Assembly (NCBI GenBank): GCA_029010715.1 | Contig: JAQXKZ010000025.1 | Coordinates: 16,492 to 80,491, forward strand | DNA: 64,000 nucleotides | From: Clostridiales bacterium | Lineage (GTDB): Bacteria; Bacillota; Clostridia; Oscillospirales; Oscillospiraceae | Direction: 5' to 3' | Shown: in pieces, positions 55,734 to 64,000 of the stretch | Layout of the letters: each line of letters starts with the position of its first letter | Position numbering within the stretch: position 1 is the first letter of the stretch | Notes under the pieces: model-generated | What the model saw: the letters and a program-made list of their open reading frames with translations, nothing else | Database searches by the model: none | What the model was told of the DNA's origin: nothing | Program-made: the position numbers and the translations under genes

Positions 55734-55788
55734 GTCGGCCAATTTTGATGACACTGCGTTTGACGCAGCGTCATCAAATTGGGCTGAC
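55734..55788. other. Long (about 25 bp) hairpin between convergent tRNA-Leu genes
   Basis: GTCGGCCAATTTTGATGACACTGCG TTTGA CGCAGCGTCATCAAATTGGGCTGAC. Confidence 0.8.
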
Positions 55789-55793
55789 CATGG

Positions 55794-55878
55794 TGGTGCG
55801 GGTAACAGGGGTCGAACCTGCACGCCTCTCGGCACGAGAACCTAAATCTCGCATGTCTGCCAATTCCATCATACCCGC
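55794..55878 (-). tRNA. tRNA-Leu(UAG)
   Basis: Minus-strand cloverleaf GCGGGTA...TACCCGCACCA; anticodon arm CGAGA-TTTAGGT-TCTCG. Confidence 0.93.
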
Positions 55879-55892
55879 GGAATATTAAACTA

Positions 55893-55920
55893 AAAGCCTA
55901 CTGCTTTCGCAATAGGCTTT
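55893..55920 (-). terminator. Terminator between tRNA-Gly and tRNA-Leu(UAG)
   Basis: AAAGCCTA TTGCGAAAGCAG TAGGCTTTTAGTTT on the minus strand. Confidence 0.6.
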
Positions 55921-55922
55921 AA

Positions 55923-55998
55923 TGGAGCGGGCAACGAGGCTCGAACTCGCTACCTCCACCTTGGCAAGGTGGCGCTCTACCGGATGAGCTATGCCCGC
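55923..55998 (-). tRNA. tRNA-Gly(GCC)
   Basis: Minus-strand cloverleaf GCGGGCA...TGCCCGCTCCA; anticodon arm CCACC-TTGCCAA-GGTGG. Confidence 0.95.
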
Positions 55999-56131
55999 AT
56001 CAGCAACAAATGTATATTACCACATTTTTTCCCATTGTCAAGCACAAAGATCATTTTCGCAAACTTTTGTACACAAAGCACAAAAGTTCGTTCAGTTTTT
56101 CGGCGGACTGCCGCATAGTACGGCAGTCTTG

Positions 56132-56614
56132 TTACTTATGATACCTTGAGCCTTCGTTTATCTTGAAGCCGCGGTAGAGCTGCTCTATCAGCATCACGCG
56201 GGCGAGATGGTGCGGAAAGGTCATCTGCGACATGCTGAGCTTCATATCCGCCCTGCTCTTGACCTTATCCGAAAGCCCGAACGAGCCGCCGATCACAAAG
56301 CACAGCTTCGGTTTGCCGGAATTCTCGCGCTCAGCGATGAGCTTTGCCATGCCCTCGCTCGGCATCTGCCTGCCCTCGACGCACATCGCCGTGACAAAAG
56401 CATCCGCCGGGATGGCCTTCAGGATATCCTGCGCTTCTCTGTCAAGTGCGGCGGATATCTCCGCGCTCGACGGATTATCGCCCAGCCGCTGCTCCGTGAG
56501 TTCCGCAAGCTCGAAGCGGCAGAGCGAGCGCAGACGCTTTTCATACTCGGCAAAGGCATCGATATAAAACTTTTCCCGCATCCTGCCGACGCAGATGAAT
56601 TTCACAGACAGCAC
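56132..56614 (-). CDS. rlmH: 23S rRNA (pseudouridine-1915 N3) methyltransferase RlmH
   Basis: FVIGGSFGLSDKVKSRADMKLSMSQMTFPHHLARVMLIEQLYRGFKINEGSRYHK C-terminus. Confidence 0.97.
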   Translation of the reverse strand: MLSVKFICVGRMREKFYIDAFAEYEKRLRSLCRFELAELTEQRLGDNPSSAEISAALDREAQDILKAIPADAFVTAMCVEGRQMPSEGMAKLIAERENSGKPKLCFVIGGSFGLSDKVKSRADMKLSMSQMTFPHHLARVMLIEQLYRGFKINEGSRYHK

Positions 56615-57387
56615 GGCTGTGTCTCCCCTATTTCAAAGCTCATAAATCCGCTGCTCGGCGCGCAGTAAAGCTCCGCGCGCGTACCGTCAAGCGCGGCGCG
56701 CGACTCCGACAGCGCTGTCTCAGGCGTGTTGTTCTCCTTGCTGAGGTGGCCGAGGATGATGCGTGTCGTCCCGTTTTCCGCGAGATGCCTTGCGAGCACG
56801 GCGCAGTCCTTATTGGAAAGATGGCCGCGGTCGGACAGGATGCGCCGCTTGAGGTACACGGGATACGGCCCATAGCTGAGCATATCGATGTCGTGGTTCG
56901 ACTCGATAAGCACAGTCTCCGCGCCGGTAAGACCGTCAAGCACTTCATCGGTCACATGCCCCATGTCCGTTGCGATGGCGAAGCTGCCGGTTCCGCTGAA
57001 GCGGTAGCCGACGCTCTCATCCGTATCGTGCGGGGTGTGGAACGCGCGCACGCGGAGCGAGCCGAGCTCAAACACGCTGCCGACCTCTATTATGTTCAGG
57101 CTCCCGTCAATATCCGGGAGCATACCGCGCATATGGTTTGCGACCGTATGCGGAGCGTACACGGGCACTTGGTGATACTTCAGCAGCATTTTCAGCCCCG
57201 AAATATGATCGGAGTGCTCATGCGTGATGAGCACTCCGGTAATATCACTCATTGCAATGCCCGCTTCGCGCAGCGATGCTTCTATTCTGCGCATGGAGAT
57301 CCCCGCGTCGACCAGCACATGCGTGCTCCCGTCAGAGAGCAGCAGGGAGTTGCCGCCGGAACCGCTGGCAAATATGCATATTCTCAT
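56602..57387 (-). CDS. MBL-fold metallo-hydrolase (WalJ/YycJ-like)
   Basis: FASGSGGNSLLL start; THEHSDHISG. Confidence 0.9.
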   Translation of the reverse strand: MRICIFASGSGGNSLLLSDGSTHVLVDAGISMRRIEASLREAGIAMSDITGVLITHEHSDHISGLKMLLKYHQVPVYAPHTVANHMRGMLPDIDGSLNIIEVGSVFELGSLRVRAFHTPHDTDESVGYRFSGTGSFAIATDMGHVTDEVLDGLTGAETVLIESNHDIDMLSYGPYPVYLKRRILSDRGHLSNKDCAVLARHLAENGTTRIILGHLSKENNTPETALSESRAALDGTRAELYCAPSSGFMSFEIGETQPCCL

Positions 57388-58688
57388 CAGACTACCGAAA
57401 TTATCTTCTCCGAATCGTCATTGTCCGGGAAATCAACGATCTTGATATCCGCACCCAGTGCGTTGAGCTTGCCGACAAAGTCCTCATAGCCGCGCTCGAT
57501 ATAATGGATGTCCTCCACGATCGTGGTACCGACGGCACACATACCGGCGATGACCATCGCCGCGCCCGCACGCAGGTCACAGGCCTGAACCAGAGCGCCG
57601 GTCAGTCTTCTGCCGCCCTCGATAACGGCGACTCTGCCGTCGACCTGAACCTCTGCGCCCATTTTGCGCAGCTCGTTCATATACTTGAAGCGGTTATCGT
57701 ACACGCCCTCGGTGATGACCGAGGTGCCGTTTGCAAGGCACAGGAGCGTACCCATAGGCGGCTGCATATCCGTCGGGAAGCCGGGGTACGGCAGCGTCTT
57801 GACATTCACGCGGCGGAGTGTGCTTGCACCCTTGACGAGCACAGAATCTTCATTTTCCTGAACGATCGTCCCGGTCTCCCTGAGCTTTGCGCTGATGCAC
57901 TCAAGGTGGCGGGGAATGACGTTCTTCAAAAGGACCTCACCGCCGGTAGCCGCCGCGGCGACCATATATGTTCCGGCCTCGATCTGATCCGGGATGATGG
58001 CGTAGCTGCCGCCGTGGAGCTTATCGACGCCGTTTATCTTGACGGTGTCGGTGCCCGCGCCGCGGATGTCTGCGCCCATGGAGTTGAGGAAGTTTGCAAG
58101 ATCGACAATGTGCGGCTCACGTGCAGCGTTCTCGATTATCGTCCTGCCCTGAGCAAGCGCCGCGGCAATGATGATATTCATCGTTGCGCCGACGGATACC
58201 TTGTCCAGATAAATGCGCGCACCGTGGAGTCTCCCGTCCCTCGCGTCGGCGTAGACGAAGCCGTTCTTTACGTCAACGTCAGCGCCAAGGGCGGTCATGC
58301 CTTTGATATGCTGGTCTATGGGGCGCACACCGAAGTTGCAGCCGCCGGGCATGGTTGTCTTTGCGCTGCCGAAGCGGCCGAGCATTGCGCCGATGAGATA
58401 ATACGACGCCCTGATCTTGCGCATCAGGTCATAGGGAGCGTCCTTATAGGTCGCGTTCCTCGCGTCTATCTCTATCGTGGATTTATTGATATAGCGGATC
58501 TTTGCGCCAAGCTCCTTGAGGATGGTGAGGAGCATGTCCGTATCGCTTATCTGCGGGATATTCTCTATGCAGCAGACGCCGTCCACCATCAGAGCCGCCG
58601 GGATTATCGCCACTGCCGCGTTCTTTGCGCCGCTTATTTCGACCTCGCCGTGCAGCGTTGTAGCTCCGTTAATAACATACTTTTCCAA
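57387..58688 (-). CDS. murA: UDP-N-acetylglucosamine 1-carboxyvinyltransferase
   Basis: EISGAKNAAVAIIPAALM; RPIDQHIKGMTALGA; likely TTG start at 58688. Confidence 0.95.
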   Translation of the reverse strand: MEKYVINGATTLHGEVEISGAKNAAVAIIPAALMVDGVCCIENIPQISDTDMLLTILKELGAKIRYINKSTIEIDARNATYKDAPYDLMRKIRASYYLIGAMLGRFGSAKTTMPGGCNFGVRPIDQHIKGMTALGADVDVKNGFVYADARDGRLHGARIYLDKVSVGATMNIIIAAALAQGRTIIENAAREPHIVDLANFLNSMGADIRGAGTDTVKINGVDKLHGGSYAIIPDQIEAGTYMVAAAATGGEVLLKNVIPRHLECISAKLRETGTIVQENEDSVLVKGASTLRRVNVKTLPYPGFPTDMQPPMGTLLCLANGTSVITEGVYDNRFKYMNELRKMGAEVQVDGRVAVIEGGRRLTGALVQACDLRAGAAMVIAGMCAVGTTIVEDIHYIERGYEDFVGKLNALGADIKIVDFPDNDDSEKIISVV

Positions 58689-58796
58689 TATAAGCACCTT
58701 CCGATACTGTCGGATGCGGCCCGCATACAGGCCGACCAATTTCAGATTTTACCACAAAAGTCCTGCAATATCAACATTTATATTTTTAGGCCGGTT

Positions 58797-59330
58797 TTAC
58801 TTGAGGTACTTTGCCGCCTTGAGGATCGCGATAACGGTCTTCGCGTCCTCTATTTTGCCGTCCGCGACCATCTGCGTCAGCGTGTCGAAGCTATACTTCT
58901 CGACGTTCAGAAACTCGCCTTCATCCGGATGGCACTTGGCGGCGTGGAGTCCGCGCGCGAGGTAGACATGGATGATCTCCGTCGAGAAGCCGGGCGAGGT
59001 GTAGCAGCAGCCAAGGTCAATAAGCTCGTCTGCCGAAAAGCCCGTCTCCTCCGAAAGCTCGCGCACCGCGCAGCTGAGATGCTCCTCGCCGTACTCGAGC
59101 TTGCCGGCCGGAGTCTCCAGCAGGGTCTTGCCTGCCGGGTAGCGGTACTGGCGCACCATGTAGCACATCCCGTCACTGTCGACCGGGAGCACCGTGACGC
59201 CGCCGGGGTGCTTCACGACCTCGCGTCTCGCGATCTTCCCATCGCAGAGCTCCGCCCTGTCAAGATATACGTCAACGATGACGCCTTTGTATTTAAGCTC
59301 GCTGCTTACCTGCTTTTCTGTCAGTTCCAT
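58797..59330 (-). CDS. NUDIX hydrolase (ADP-ribose pyrophosphatase-like)
   Basis: Nudix box GKLEYGEEHLSCAVRELSEETGFSA. Confidence 0.94.
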   Translation of the reverse strand: MELTEKQVSSELKYKGVIVDVYLDRAELCDGKIARREVVKHPGGVTVLPVDSDGMCYMVRQYRYPAGKTLLETPAGKLEYGEEHLSCAVRELSEETGFSADELIDLGCCYTSPGFSTEIIHVYLARGLHAAKCHPDEGEFLNVEKYSFDTLTQMVADGKIEDAKTVIAILKAAKYLK

Positions 59331-59502
59331 TTTATATTCTCCATATGTATCAAATAATCTGATTTACATAATCCTCAGAAAGTATATCACACTATCCCGC
59401 GGATTTCCATAATTTTTGCATGGAAAATCATTTTTTGTTTAAGTATCATACTAATCAGCCCCCGACATTGGCGAAAATGCAGAATTGCTTCAATAAACGG
59501 AG

Positions 59503-59745
59503 ATGATTAATTACAGTATGGTAACAGAATTTGTATCATCAGACGGCGTGGCTATATCACTTGCCGACGGAGAAGCCGGGGATATCCGCGGCTTGGTGCG
59601 CCTGTGCCTGCGCTCCGCTGGGCTGCGCCCGTGGGGCGACATGGAGGCAGAGCTTTTTGAATCCGGCAGCGGGTGCCTGCTGCTCGCGCGCCCCCGTCCC
59701 CCGCGGCAGCAGCGCGGTACATACCGGCGGCGGGTCAAACACTGA
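59503..59745 (+). CDS. Small hypothetical protein
   Basis: 80-aa ORF with CGGAG upstream; no recognised family. Confidence 0.45.
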   Translation: MINYSMVTEFVSSDGVAISLADGEAGDIRGLVRLCLRSAGLRPWGDMEAELFESGSGCLLLARPRPPRQQRGTYRRRVKH

Positions 59746-59850
59746 TGGGCTCACTGTCTTTAACAAAATGTTCTTTTATTTTCCGGTGTCCTGTGCTATA
59801 ATATTCCAGCAAACAGACAGGCGTATGTGCGCGGAAAGGAAGTGAGCGCT

Positions 59851-60321
59851 TTGCCGAGGCAGACCGGTATAAAGGAGATCAGCAAAAACCGGAAGGCTTT
59901 CCATGAATACTTCGTGCTGGAGCGCTTCGAGGCCGGCATTGAGCTGGCAGGTACCGAGGTCAAGTCGATCCGGGCTGGTCAGGTAAACCTCAAGGATTCT
60001 TTCTGCACCATCAAGGACGGCGAGCTTTTCGTCCGCGGGATGCACATAAGCCCCTATGAGCACGGCAACATTTTCAACAAAGACCCGGTTCGGCCGCGCA
60101 GGCTGCTGATGCACAAGCGCGAGATACTCAAGCTTCAGGCGCGCGTGATGCAGGACGGCGTCGCGCTCATTCCGCTGTCGCTGTATTTCAAGGACAGCCG
60201 CGTCAAGGTGGAGCTTGGCCTGTGCAAGGGCAAAAAACTGCACGACAAGCGCGACAGCGAGGCCGACCGTGAATCCAAGCGCGATATCGACAGAGCAATG
60301 AAAGAGAGGAATTACTCATGA
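59851..60321 (+). CDS. smpB: SsrA-binding protein SmpB
   Basis: [46 protein letters not shown]; likely TTG start. Confidence 0.97.
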   Translation: MPRQTGIKEISKNRKAFHEYFVLERFEAGIELAGTEVKSIRAGQVNLKDSFCTIKDGELFVRGMHISPYEHGNIFNKDPVRPRRLLMHKREILKLQARVMQDGVALIPLSLYFKDSRVKVELGLCKGKKLHDKRDSEADRESKRDIDRAMKERNYS

Positions 60322-60836
60322 GCAATCCCATAGTCACCTTTGAAATGGAAGACGGTGCAGTCATGAAGGCTGAGCTTTATCCCGAGGTCGCTCCCAACAC
60401 CGTCAACAACTTCATCTCCCTTGTAAAGAGCGGCTTCTATGACGGGCTTATTTTCCACCGCGTCATCCCCGGCTTTATGATCCAGGGCGGCGACCCCAAG
60501 GGCATCGGCTCCGGCGGCCCGGGCTACTGCATCCGCGGCGAGTTCAAGGCAAACGGCTTTGACAATTCCCTGCTCCACAGCCGCGGCGTGCTCTCCATGG
60601 CACGCACCATGGCTCCCAATTCCGCGGGCAGTCAGTTCTTCATCATGCATGAGGATGCCCCGCATCTCGACGGCCAGTACGCTGCCTTCGGCAAGGTCAT
60701 TGAGGGCATCGAGGAAGTCGATAAGATCTGTTCCGTCCGTACCGACTACAATGACAAGCCGCGTATCCCTCAGGTCATGAAGAAGGTCACGGTCGACACT
60801 CTCGGCGTCGATTATCCCGAACCGGTAAAAGAATAA
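60318..60836 (+). CDS. Cyclophilin-type peptidyl-prolyl cis-trans isomerase
   Basis: [33 protein letters not shown]; 4-bp overlap with smpB. Confidence 0.95.
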   Translation: MSNPIVTFEMEDGAVMKAELYPEVAPNTVNNFISLVKSGFYDGLIFHRVIPGFMIQGGDPKGIGSGGPGYCIRGEFKANGFDNSLLHSRGVLSMARTMAPNSAGSQFFIMHEDAPHLDGQYAAFGKVIEGIEEVDKICSVRTDYNDKPRIPQVMKKVTVDTLGVDYPEPVKE

Positions 60837-60871
60837 TCCACCTGCCCTACCCCTACTTTTTACGTTCTTTA

Positions 60872-60900
60872 CAAAAGTGAAAGCTGGGCTTTCACTTTTG
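60872..60900. other. Hairpin upstream of ssrA, number 1
   Basis: CAAAAGTGAAAGC TGG GCTTTCACTTTTG. Confidence 0.8.
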
Positions 60901-60968
60901 AGAGGAGCATTGATACAGCCGGTTTTCCCAATGAGTTCATAGCTTAACACCAAGCTACGCTTTCTTAA

Positions 60969-60996
60969 CAGCCTTGAAGCGTCTGCTTCAAGGCTG
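60969..60996. other. Hairpin upstream of ssrA, number 2
   Basis: CAGCCTTGAAGC GTCT GCTTCAAGGCTG. Confidence 0.8.
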
Positions 60997-61002
60997 AGAG
61001 GA

Positions 61003-61065
61003 AAACAAACTCAACCGGTCGATTTGGTTTCGCTTGCGATACCAAATGACCCCTTGAGTTTGTTT
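61003..61065. other. Hairpin upstream of ssrA, number 3 (about 28 bp)
   Basis: AAACAAACTCAAccGGTCgATTTGGTTTCG CTTG CGATACCAAATgACCccTTGAGTTTGTTT. Confidence 0.8.
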
Positions 61066-61075
61066 GACGAGACGA

Positions 61076-61425
61076 GGGGATGTAACGGTTTCGACGGGGG
61101 TGCGGAGGCAGGAATAGCGGGCGGATGCGCCTACCATCCATAAAATGGGCAACCTTTATAAATTAAAGAACAACGACAACGAAGTTCTTCTCGCTGCTTA
61201 ATTAGCGAGCGTTCCCTCCGGGAGGACCACGGCCCGGAACGGAGCGTCGACAAGTGGTGCACGTGCGTGCGCAAAGCTTTGAGCGCACCATGAACAATGA
61301 AGCTACCAAGCTTTCGAGGGTGACGGCTCCCGCGGAAGCAAGGGAATACAAATAACCGTCTGCGCCCGGAGAAGTTCCTGTTAAAGTGCTTTCGGACGCG
61401 GGTTCAACTCCCGCCATCTCCCCCC
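61076..61425 (+). ncRNA. ssrA: tmRNA
   Basis: GGGGATGTAACGGTTTCGACGGGGG 5' end, GGACGCGGGTTCAACTCCCGCCATCTCC 3' end; tag frame ends NDNEVLLAA-stop at 61199-61201. Confidence 0.97.
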
Positions 61426-61426
61426 T

Positions 61427-61464
61427 AAAATATACCCCTCACCTTACGGTGAGGGGGATATTTT
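61427..61464 (+). terminator. Terminator after tmRNA
   Basis: AAAATATACCCCTCACC TTAC GGTGAGGGGGATATTTT. Confidence 0.85.
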
Positions 61465-61472
61465 ATGGCCAA

Positions 61473-61566
61473 GTGGGAGTTGAACCCGAGGGCTCTTGGC
61501 AAAGCGCTGGGAGCGCTTTGCAACCCGAGGCGGCCTGCCGCGCACGGCAGGTCAACTCCCGCCATA
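61473..61566. repeat. T-arm-flanked two-hairpin element, copy M
   Basis: Inverted T-arm copy GTGGGAGTTGAACCC; CCGAGGGCTCTT; hairpin GCAAAGCGCT-GGG-AGCGCTTTGC; ACCCGAGGCGGCC; hairpin CCTGCCG-CGCA-CGGCAGG; direct copy TCAACTCCCGCCAT. Confidence 0.85.
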
Positions 61567-61786
61567 TTGCCCGCTGTGCCGCGACTCGCTTGCATGGCGC
61601 CCGCGGGCGCACACGCAGCGCAGGTCAACTCCCGCTATCTCCTTGCCGTCAGCACTATTTTAACACGCTTTTTTACTAACGCCCCACGCTGCCACGGTAG
61701 TATGCCGAACGTTTTTCCTTCCTTGCATGGCTGAACACATTATGATAAAATAAATTATCTTCAGTCTGATTTGTGGGAAGTGCGTT

Positions 61787-62434
61787 ATGTCCGTTAGTCT
61801 ATATCGCTGCGAATTTGTAAACGCTCTCACCCTGACAAAGGATATCACCCGCATAAGCATAGCAAAAGACGATCCTGACTTTTTGTTTTCGCAATCGTGC
61901 ATCGTTTACAAATACGAATATCTATACCGCAAGTACGAGGACTGGTACATCCAAAAGCACAAGCAGCTCGGAGAGCACGCGCCTTATGCCCTGCCCGGAA
62001 AGAGCAAGAGCATAAAGGTCTATAACGGCCTTGACCGGGAGCCTTTGGCTCATACCACCGGTGAAGCGGCACAGTGCTCATATGATGAAATGCGGGAAAC
62101 ATACCAATCGCTGAGCGACAGAAACGATCTGGAAGTGATTTTTGTCAGAGCCGCCGGTTCCGATGCGGACATCCCGTACGGGCTGCACTTCTTAGGCTAT
62201 GACGTTTGCTATCCACCCGGCGGCGACGGCTTTTCTGCGATATGCGACTGTATGTTTTTATGCCGCTGGCACGGCTGTGATGAAGCTGGAACTGAGTTCA
62301 CCGACGACTTTATGCGGCTGAATGAAAACGGACTGTTTGACAGCAAGCAGGAGGCCGAAATCTATCTCCGCCATTACGCAATTCAGGATTGGGCGGAAAC
62401 AGGTGACTTCTGCATACTCGAAATATACAAATAA
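61787..62434 (+). CDS. Hypothetical protein
   Basis: 215-aa ORF with coherent globular composition; no family recognised. Confidence 0.7.
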   Translation: MSVSLYRCEFVNALTLTKDITRISIAKDDPDFLFSQSCIVYKYEYLYRKYEDWYIQKHKQLGEHAPYALPGKSKSIKVYNGLDREPLAHTTGEAAQCSYDEMRETYQSLSDRNDLEVIFVRAAGSDADIPYGLHFLGYDVCYPPGGDGFSAICDCMFLCRWHGCDEAGTEFTDDFMRLNENGLFDSKQEAEIYLRHYAIQDWAETGDFCILEIYK

Positions 62435-62447
62435 GTGAGGCTTACCC

Positions 62448-63311
62448 ATGGCAAGAACCCTTGAACCATATCAGCTTGTTGAGCGCAGCATTATAACAAA
62501 ATACCGCAAGGTGCTGTGGAATCCGTTCATCGAGGCGGTGAAGCGGTACGAGATGATCCAGCCCGGCGACAGGATCGCGGTGTGCATCTCCGGCGGCAAG
62601 GACTCCATGCTGCTGGCAAAGCTCATGCAGCAGCTGCAAAAGCGCAGCGACTTTCCCTTTGAGCTTGTCTTTCTCGTGATGGACCCGGGCTACAATGAGC
62701 TCAACCGCCAAAAAATCGAGAGCAACGCGGCGCTGCTGAACATCCCCGTCACGATCTTCGAGAGCGACATATTCGAAGTTGCGGACAGCGCCGGCAAATC
62801 CCCCTGTTATCTCTGCGCCCGCATGCGCCGGGGCTACCTGTACAGCCGCGCGCAGGAGCTCGGCTGCAGCAAGATCGCTCTCGGGCACCATTTCAACGAT
62901 GTGGTCGAGACGACGCTCATCAGCATGTTCTACGGCTCTCAGCTTCAGGCCATGCTGCCGAAGCTGCACAGCACAAACTTCGAGGGCATGACGCTGATCC
63001 GCCCGCTCTACTGCGTGCATGAGGACGACATCATCGCCTGGGCGCGCGACAACAGCCTTGAGTTTATCCAATGCGCCTGCCGCCTTACGGAAAGGAGTGC
63101 CGCGGACACAGGGGACGTCAACGTCTCGAAGCGGAAAGAGATCAAGCTTCTGCTGCGCCGTCTGCGTCAGGGCAACCCGAACATTGAAAAGAGCATCTTC
63201 AACAGCATCCACGCCGTCGCCCTTGACACGATGCCCGGCTTCAAGACCGGCGGAGTCGAGCACAGCTTCCTTGAGCGCTTCAACGCAATGGAGTCGACAG
63301 AGGCCGAGTAA
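62448..63311 (+). CDS. PP-loop ATPase, TtcA/TilS-like tRNA 2-thiolation family
   Basis: CISGGKDSMLLAKLM PP-loop; CYLCARMRRG; GHHFNDVVETTL. Confidence 0.87.
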   Translation: MARTLEPYQLVERSIITKYRKVLWNPFIEAVKRYEMIQPGDRIAVCISGGKDSMLLAKLMQQLQKRSDFPFELVFLVMDPGYNELNRQKIESNAALLNIPVTIFESDIFEVADSAGKSPCYLCARMRRGYLYSRAQELGCSKIALGHHFNDVVETTLISMFYGSQLQAMLPKLHSTNFEGMTLIRPLYCVHEDDIIAWARDNSLEFIQCACRLTERSAADTGDVNVSKRKEIKLLLRRLRQGNPNIEKSIFNSIHAVALDTMPGFKTGGVEHSFLERFNAMESTEAE

Positions 63312-63328
63312 TATAGCACAAGACCAGC

Positions 63329-63364
63329 AGCGCCGTTACGATTACGAACGATCGTAACGGCGCT
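63329..63364 (+). terminator. Terminator after the TtcA-like gene
   Basis: AGCGCCGTTACGAT ... ATCGTAACGGCGCTTT. Confidence 0.65.
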
Positions 63365-63416
63365 TTAATATTTCACTCGGGCTCGTCATAGGATGTACCA
63401 AAAGGAGTGATGAAAA

Positions 63417-64000
63417 GTGACGGAGCAAAAAAGTGTTTTCCACAGGTACAGGCGCGTGCTGTCCGCCTTGGGTACGCTGCTGATAGTCGTGCTCATATTC
63501 TGGACGGTGAACAGCCCGGCGATTGTCGGTGTCTCTGCCTCCAACAGGCAACTGCCGGTTTACTGCGTGCAGCGGGACGACAGGGTCGTCGCCATGTCCT
63601 TTGACGCTGCGTGGGGCAACGAGGACACGCAGACGCTCATAGACATTCTCAACAAATACGATATAAACACGACCTTCTTTGTCGTCGGCGACTGGGTGGA
63701 TAAATACCCTGAATCCGTCCGCGCGCTCGCCGAAAACGGCAACGAGATAATGAACCATTCCTCGACGCATTCACACTTCTCGCAGCTGAGCCACAGCGAC
63801 ATCATTGCCGATATAACCGCCTGCAACGAGAAGATTGCCGAGCTGACCGGCGTCACGCCCACGCTCTTCCGCTGCCCATACGGAGAATATGACGACCATG
63901 TGATAAACGCCGTGAACAGCATGGGCATGACGGCAGTGCAGTGGGACGTCGACAGTCTTGATTGGAAAGGCATTTCCGCCGCCGAGATACAAAAGCGCGT
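63417..64000 (+). CDS. Polysaccharide deacetylase (PdaB-like), truncated by window end
   Basis: GTG start after AAAAGGAG; MSFDAAWGNEDTQTLIDILNKYDINTTFFVVGDWV, NHSSTHSHFSQLS, FRCPYGEYDD; not in the supplied ORF track because it runs off the end. Confidence 0.88.
   Translation, partial: MTEQKSVFHRYRRVLSALGTLLIVVLIFWTVNSPAIVGVSASNRQLPVYCVQRDDRVVAMSFDAAWGNEDTQTLIDILNKYDINTTFFVVGDWVDKYPESVRALAENGNEIMNHSSTHSHFSQLSHSDIIADITACNEKIAELTGVTPTLFRCPYGEYDDHVINAVNSMGMTAVQWDVDSLDWKGISAAEIQKR

Noticed and set aside
55526-55888. 120-aa ORF (RDLNSRGLLETCRWHVSTRGGPAPQRGFKSPLS...)
   Set aside because: Runs through tRNA-Leu, the repeat element and a second tRNA; it is the translation of structured RNA/DNA repeats, not a protein gene.
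57252-59357. 701-aa plus-strand ORF
   Set aside because: Antisense to murA and the NUDIX gene.
61465-61734. 89-aa ORF downstream of ssrA
   Set aside because: Same situation: translation of the T-arm-flanked element.

Overview
The window is a chromosomal segment of a GC-rich, spore-forming Firmicute, probably a gut Clostridia/Oscillospirales relative (inferred from spoVAD/spoVAE, a perfect CIRCE box, DUF5685 and codon style). It is mostly housekeeping: ddl, an FMN-riboswitch ribU, spoVAD-spoVAE, an RND/MMPL exporter with a secreted partner, a CIRCE-controlled Hsp20, alr, a polar amino-acid ABC transporter, a CapD-like epimerase, cdsA, a DagK-like kinase, an rpoB-rpoC-rpsL-rpsG-fusA-tuf block, four tRNAs (Pro, Leu, Leu, Gly), rlmH, a walJ-like gene, murA, NUDIX, smpB, a cyclophilin, ssrA (tmRNA) and a TtcA-like PP-loop ATPase. 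There is no CRISPR array, prophage, rRNA operon or recognisable defence island. The best candidate for something undescribed is a pair of about 95-nt elements, one after the tRNA-Leu(GAG) terminator and one after the tmRNA terminator. Both share the linkers CCGAGGGCTCTT and ACCCGAGGCGGCC. Both carry two hairpins whose stems differ in sequence but remain complementary (the second with the same CGCA loop). Both are bounded by an inverted and a direct copy of the T-arm of their own upstream RNA gene. Secondary items are an XRE regulator fused to a degenerate desulfoferrodoxin-like module, a ~17-residue insertion in EF-Tu, an ARG-box-like operator, a 14-bp tandem array, direct repeats around an MFS gene, and a duplicated glycosyltransferase 3' end. 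All family names come from reading the sequence; no database search was run.
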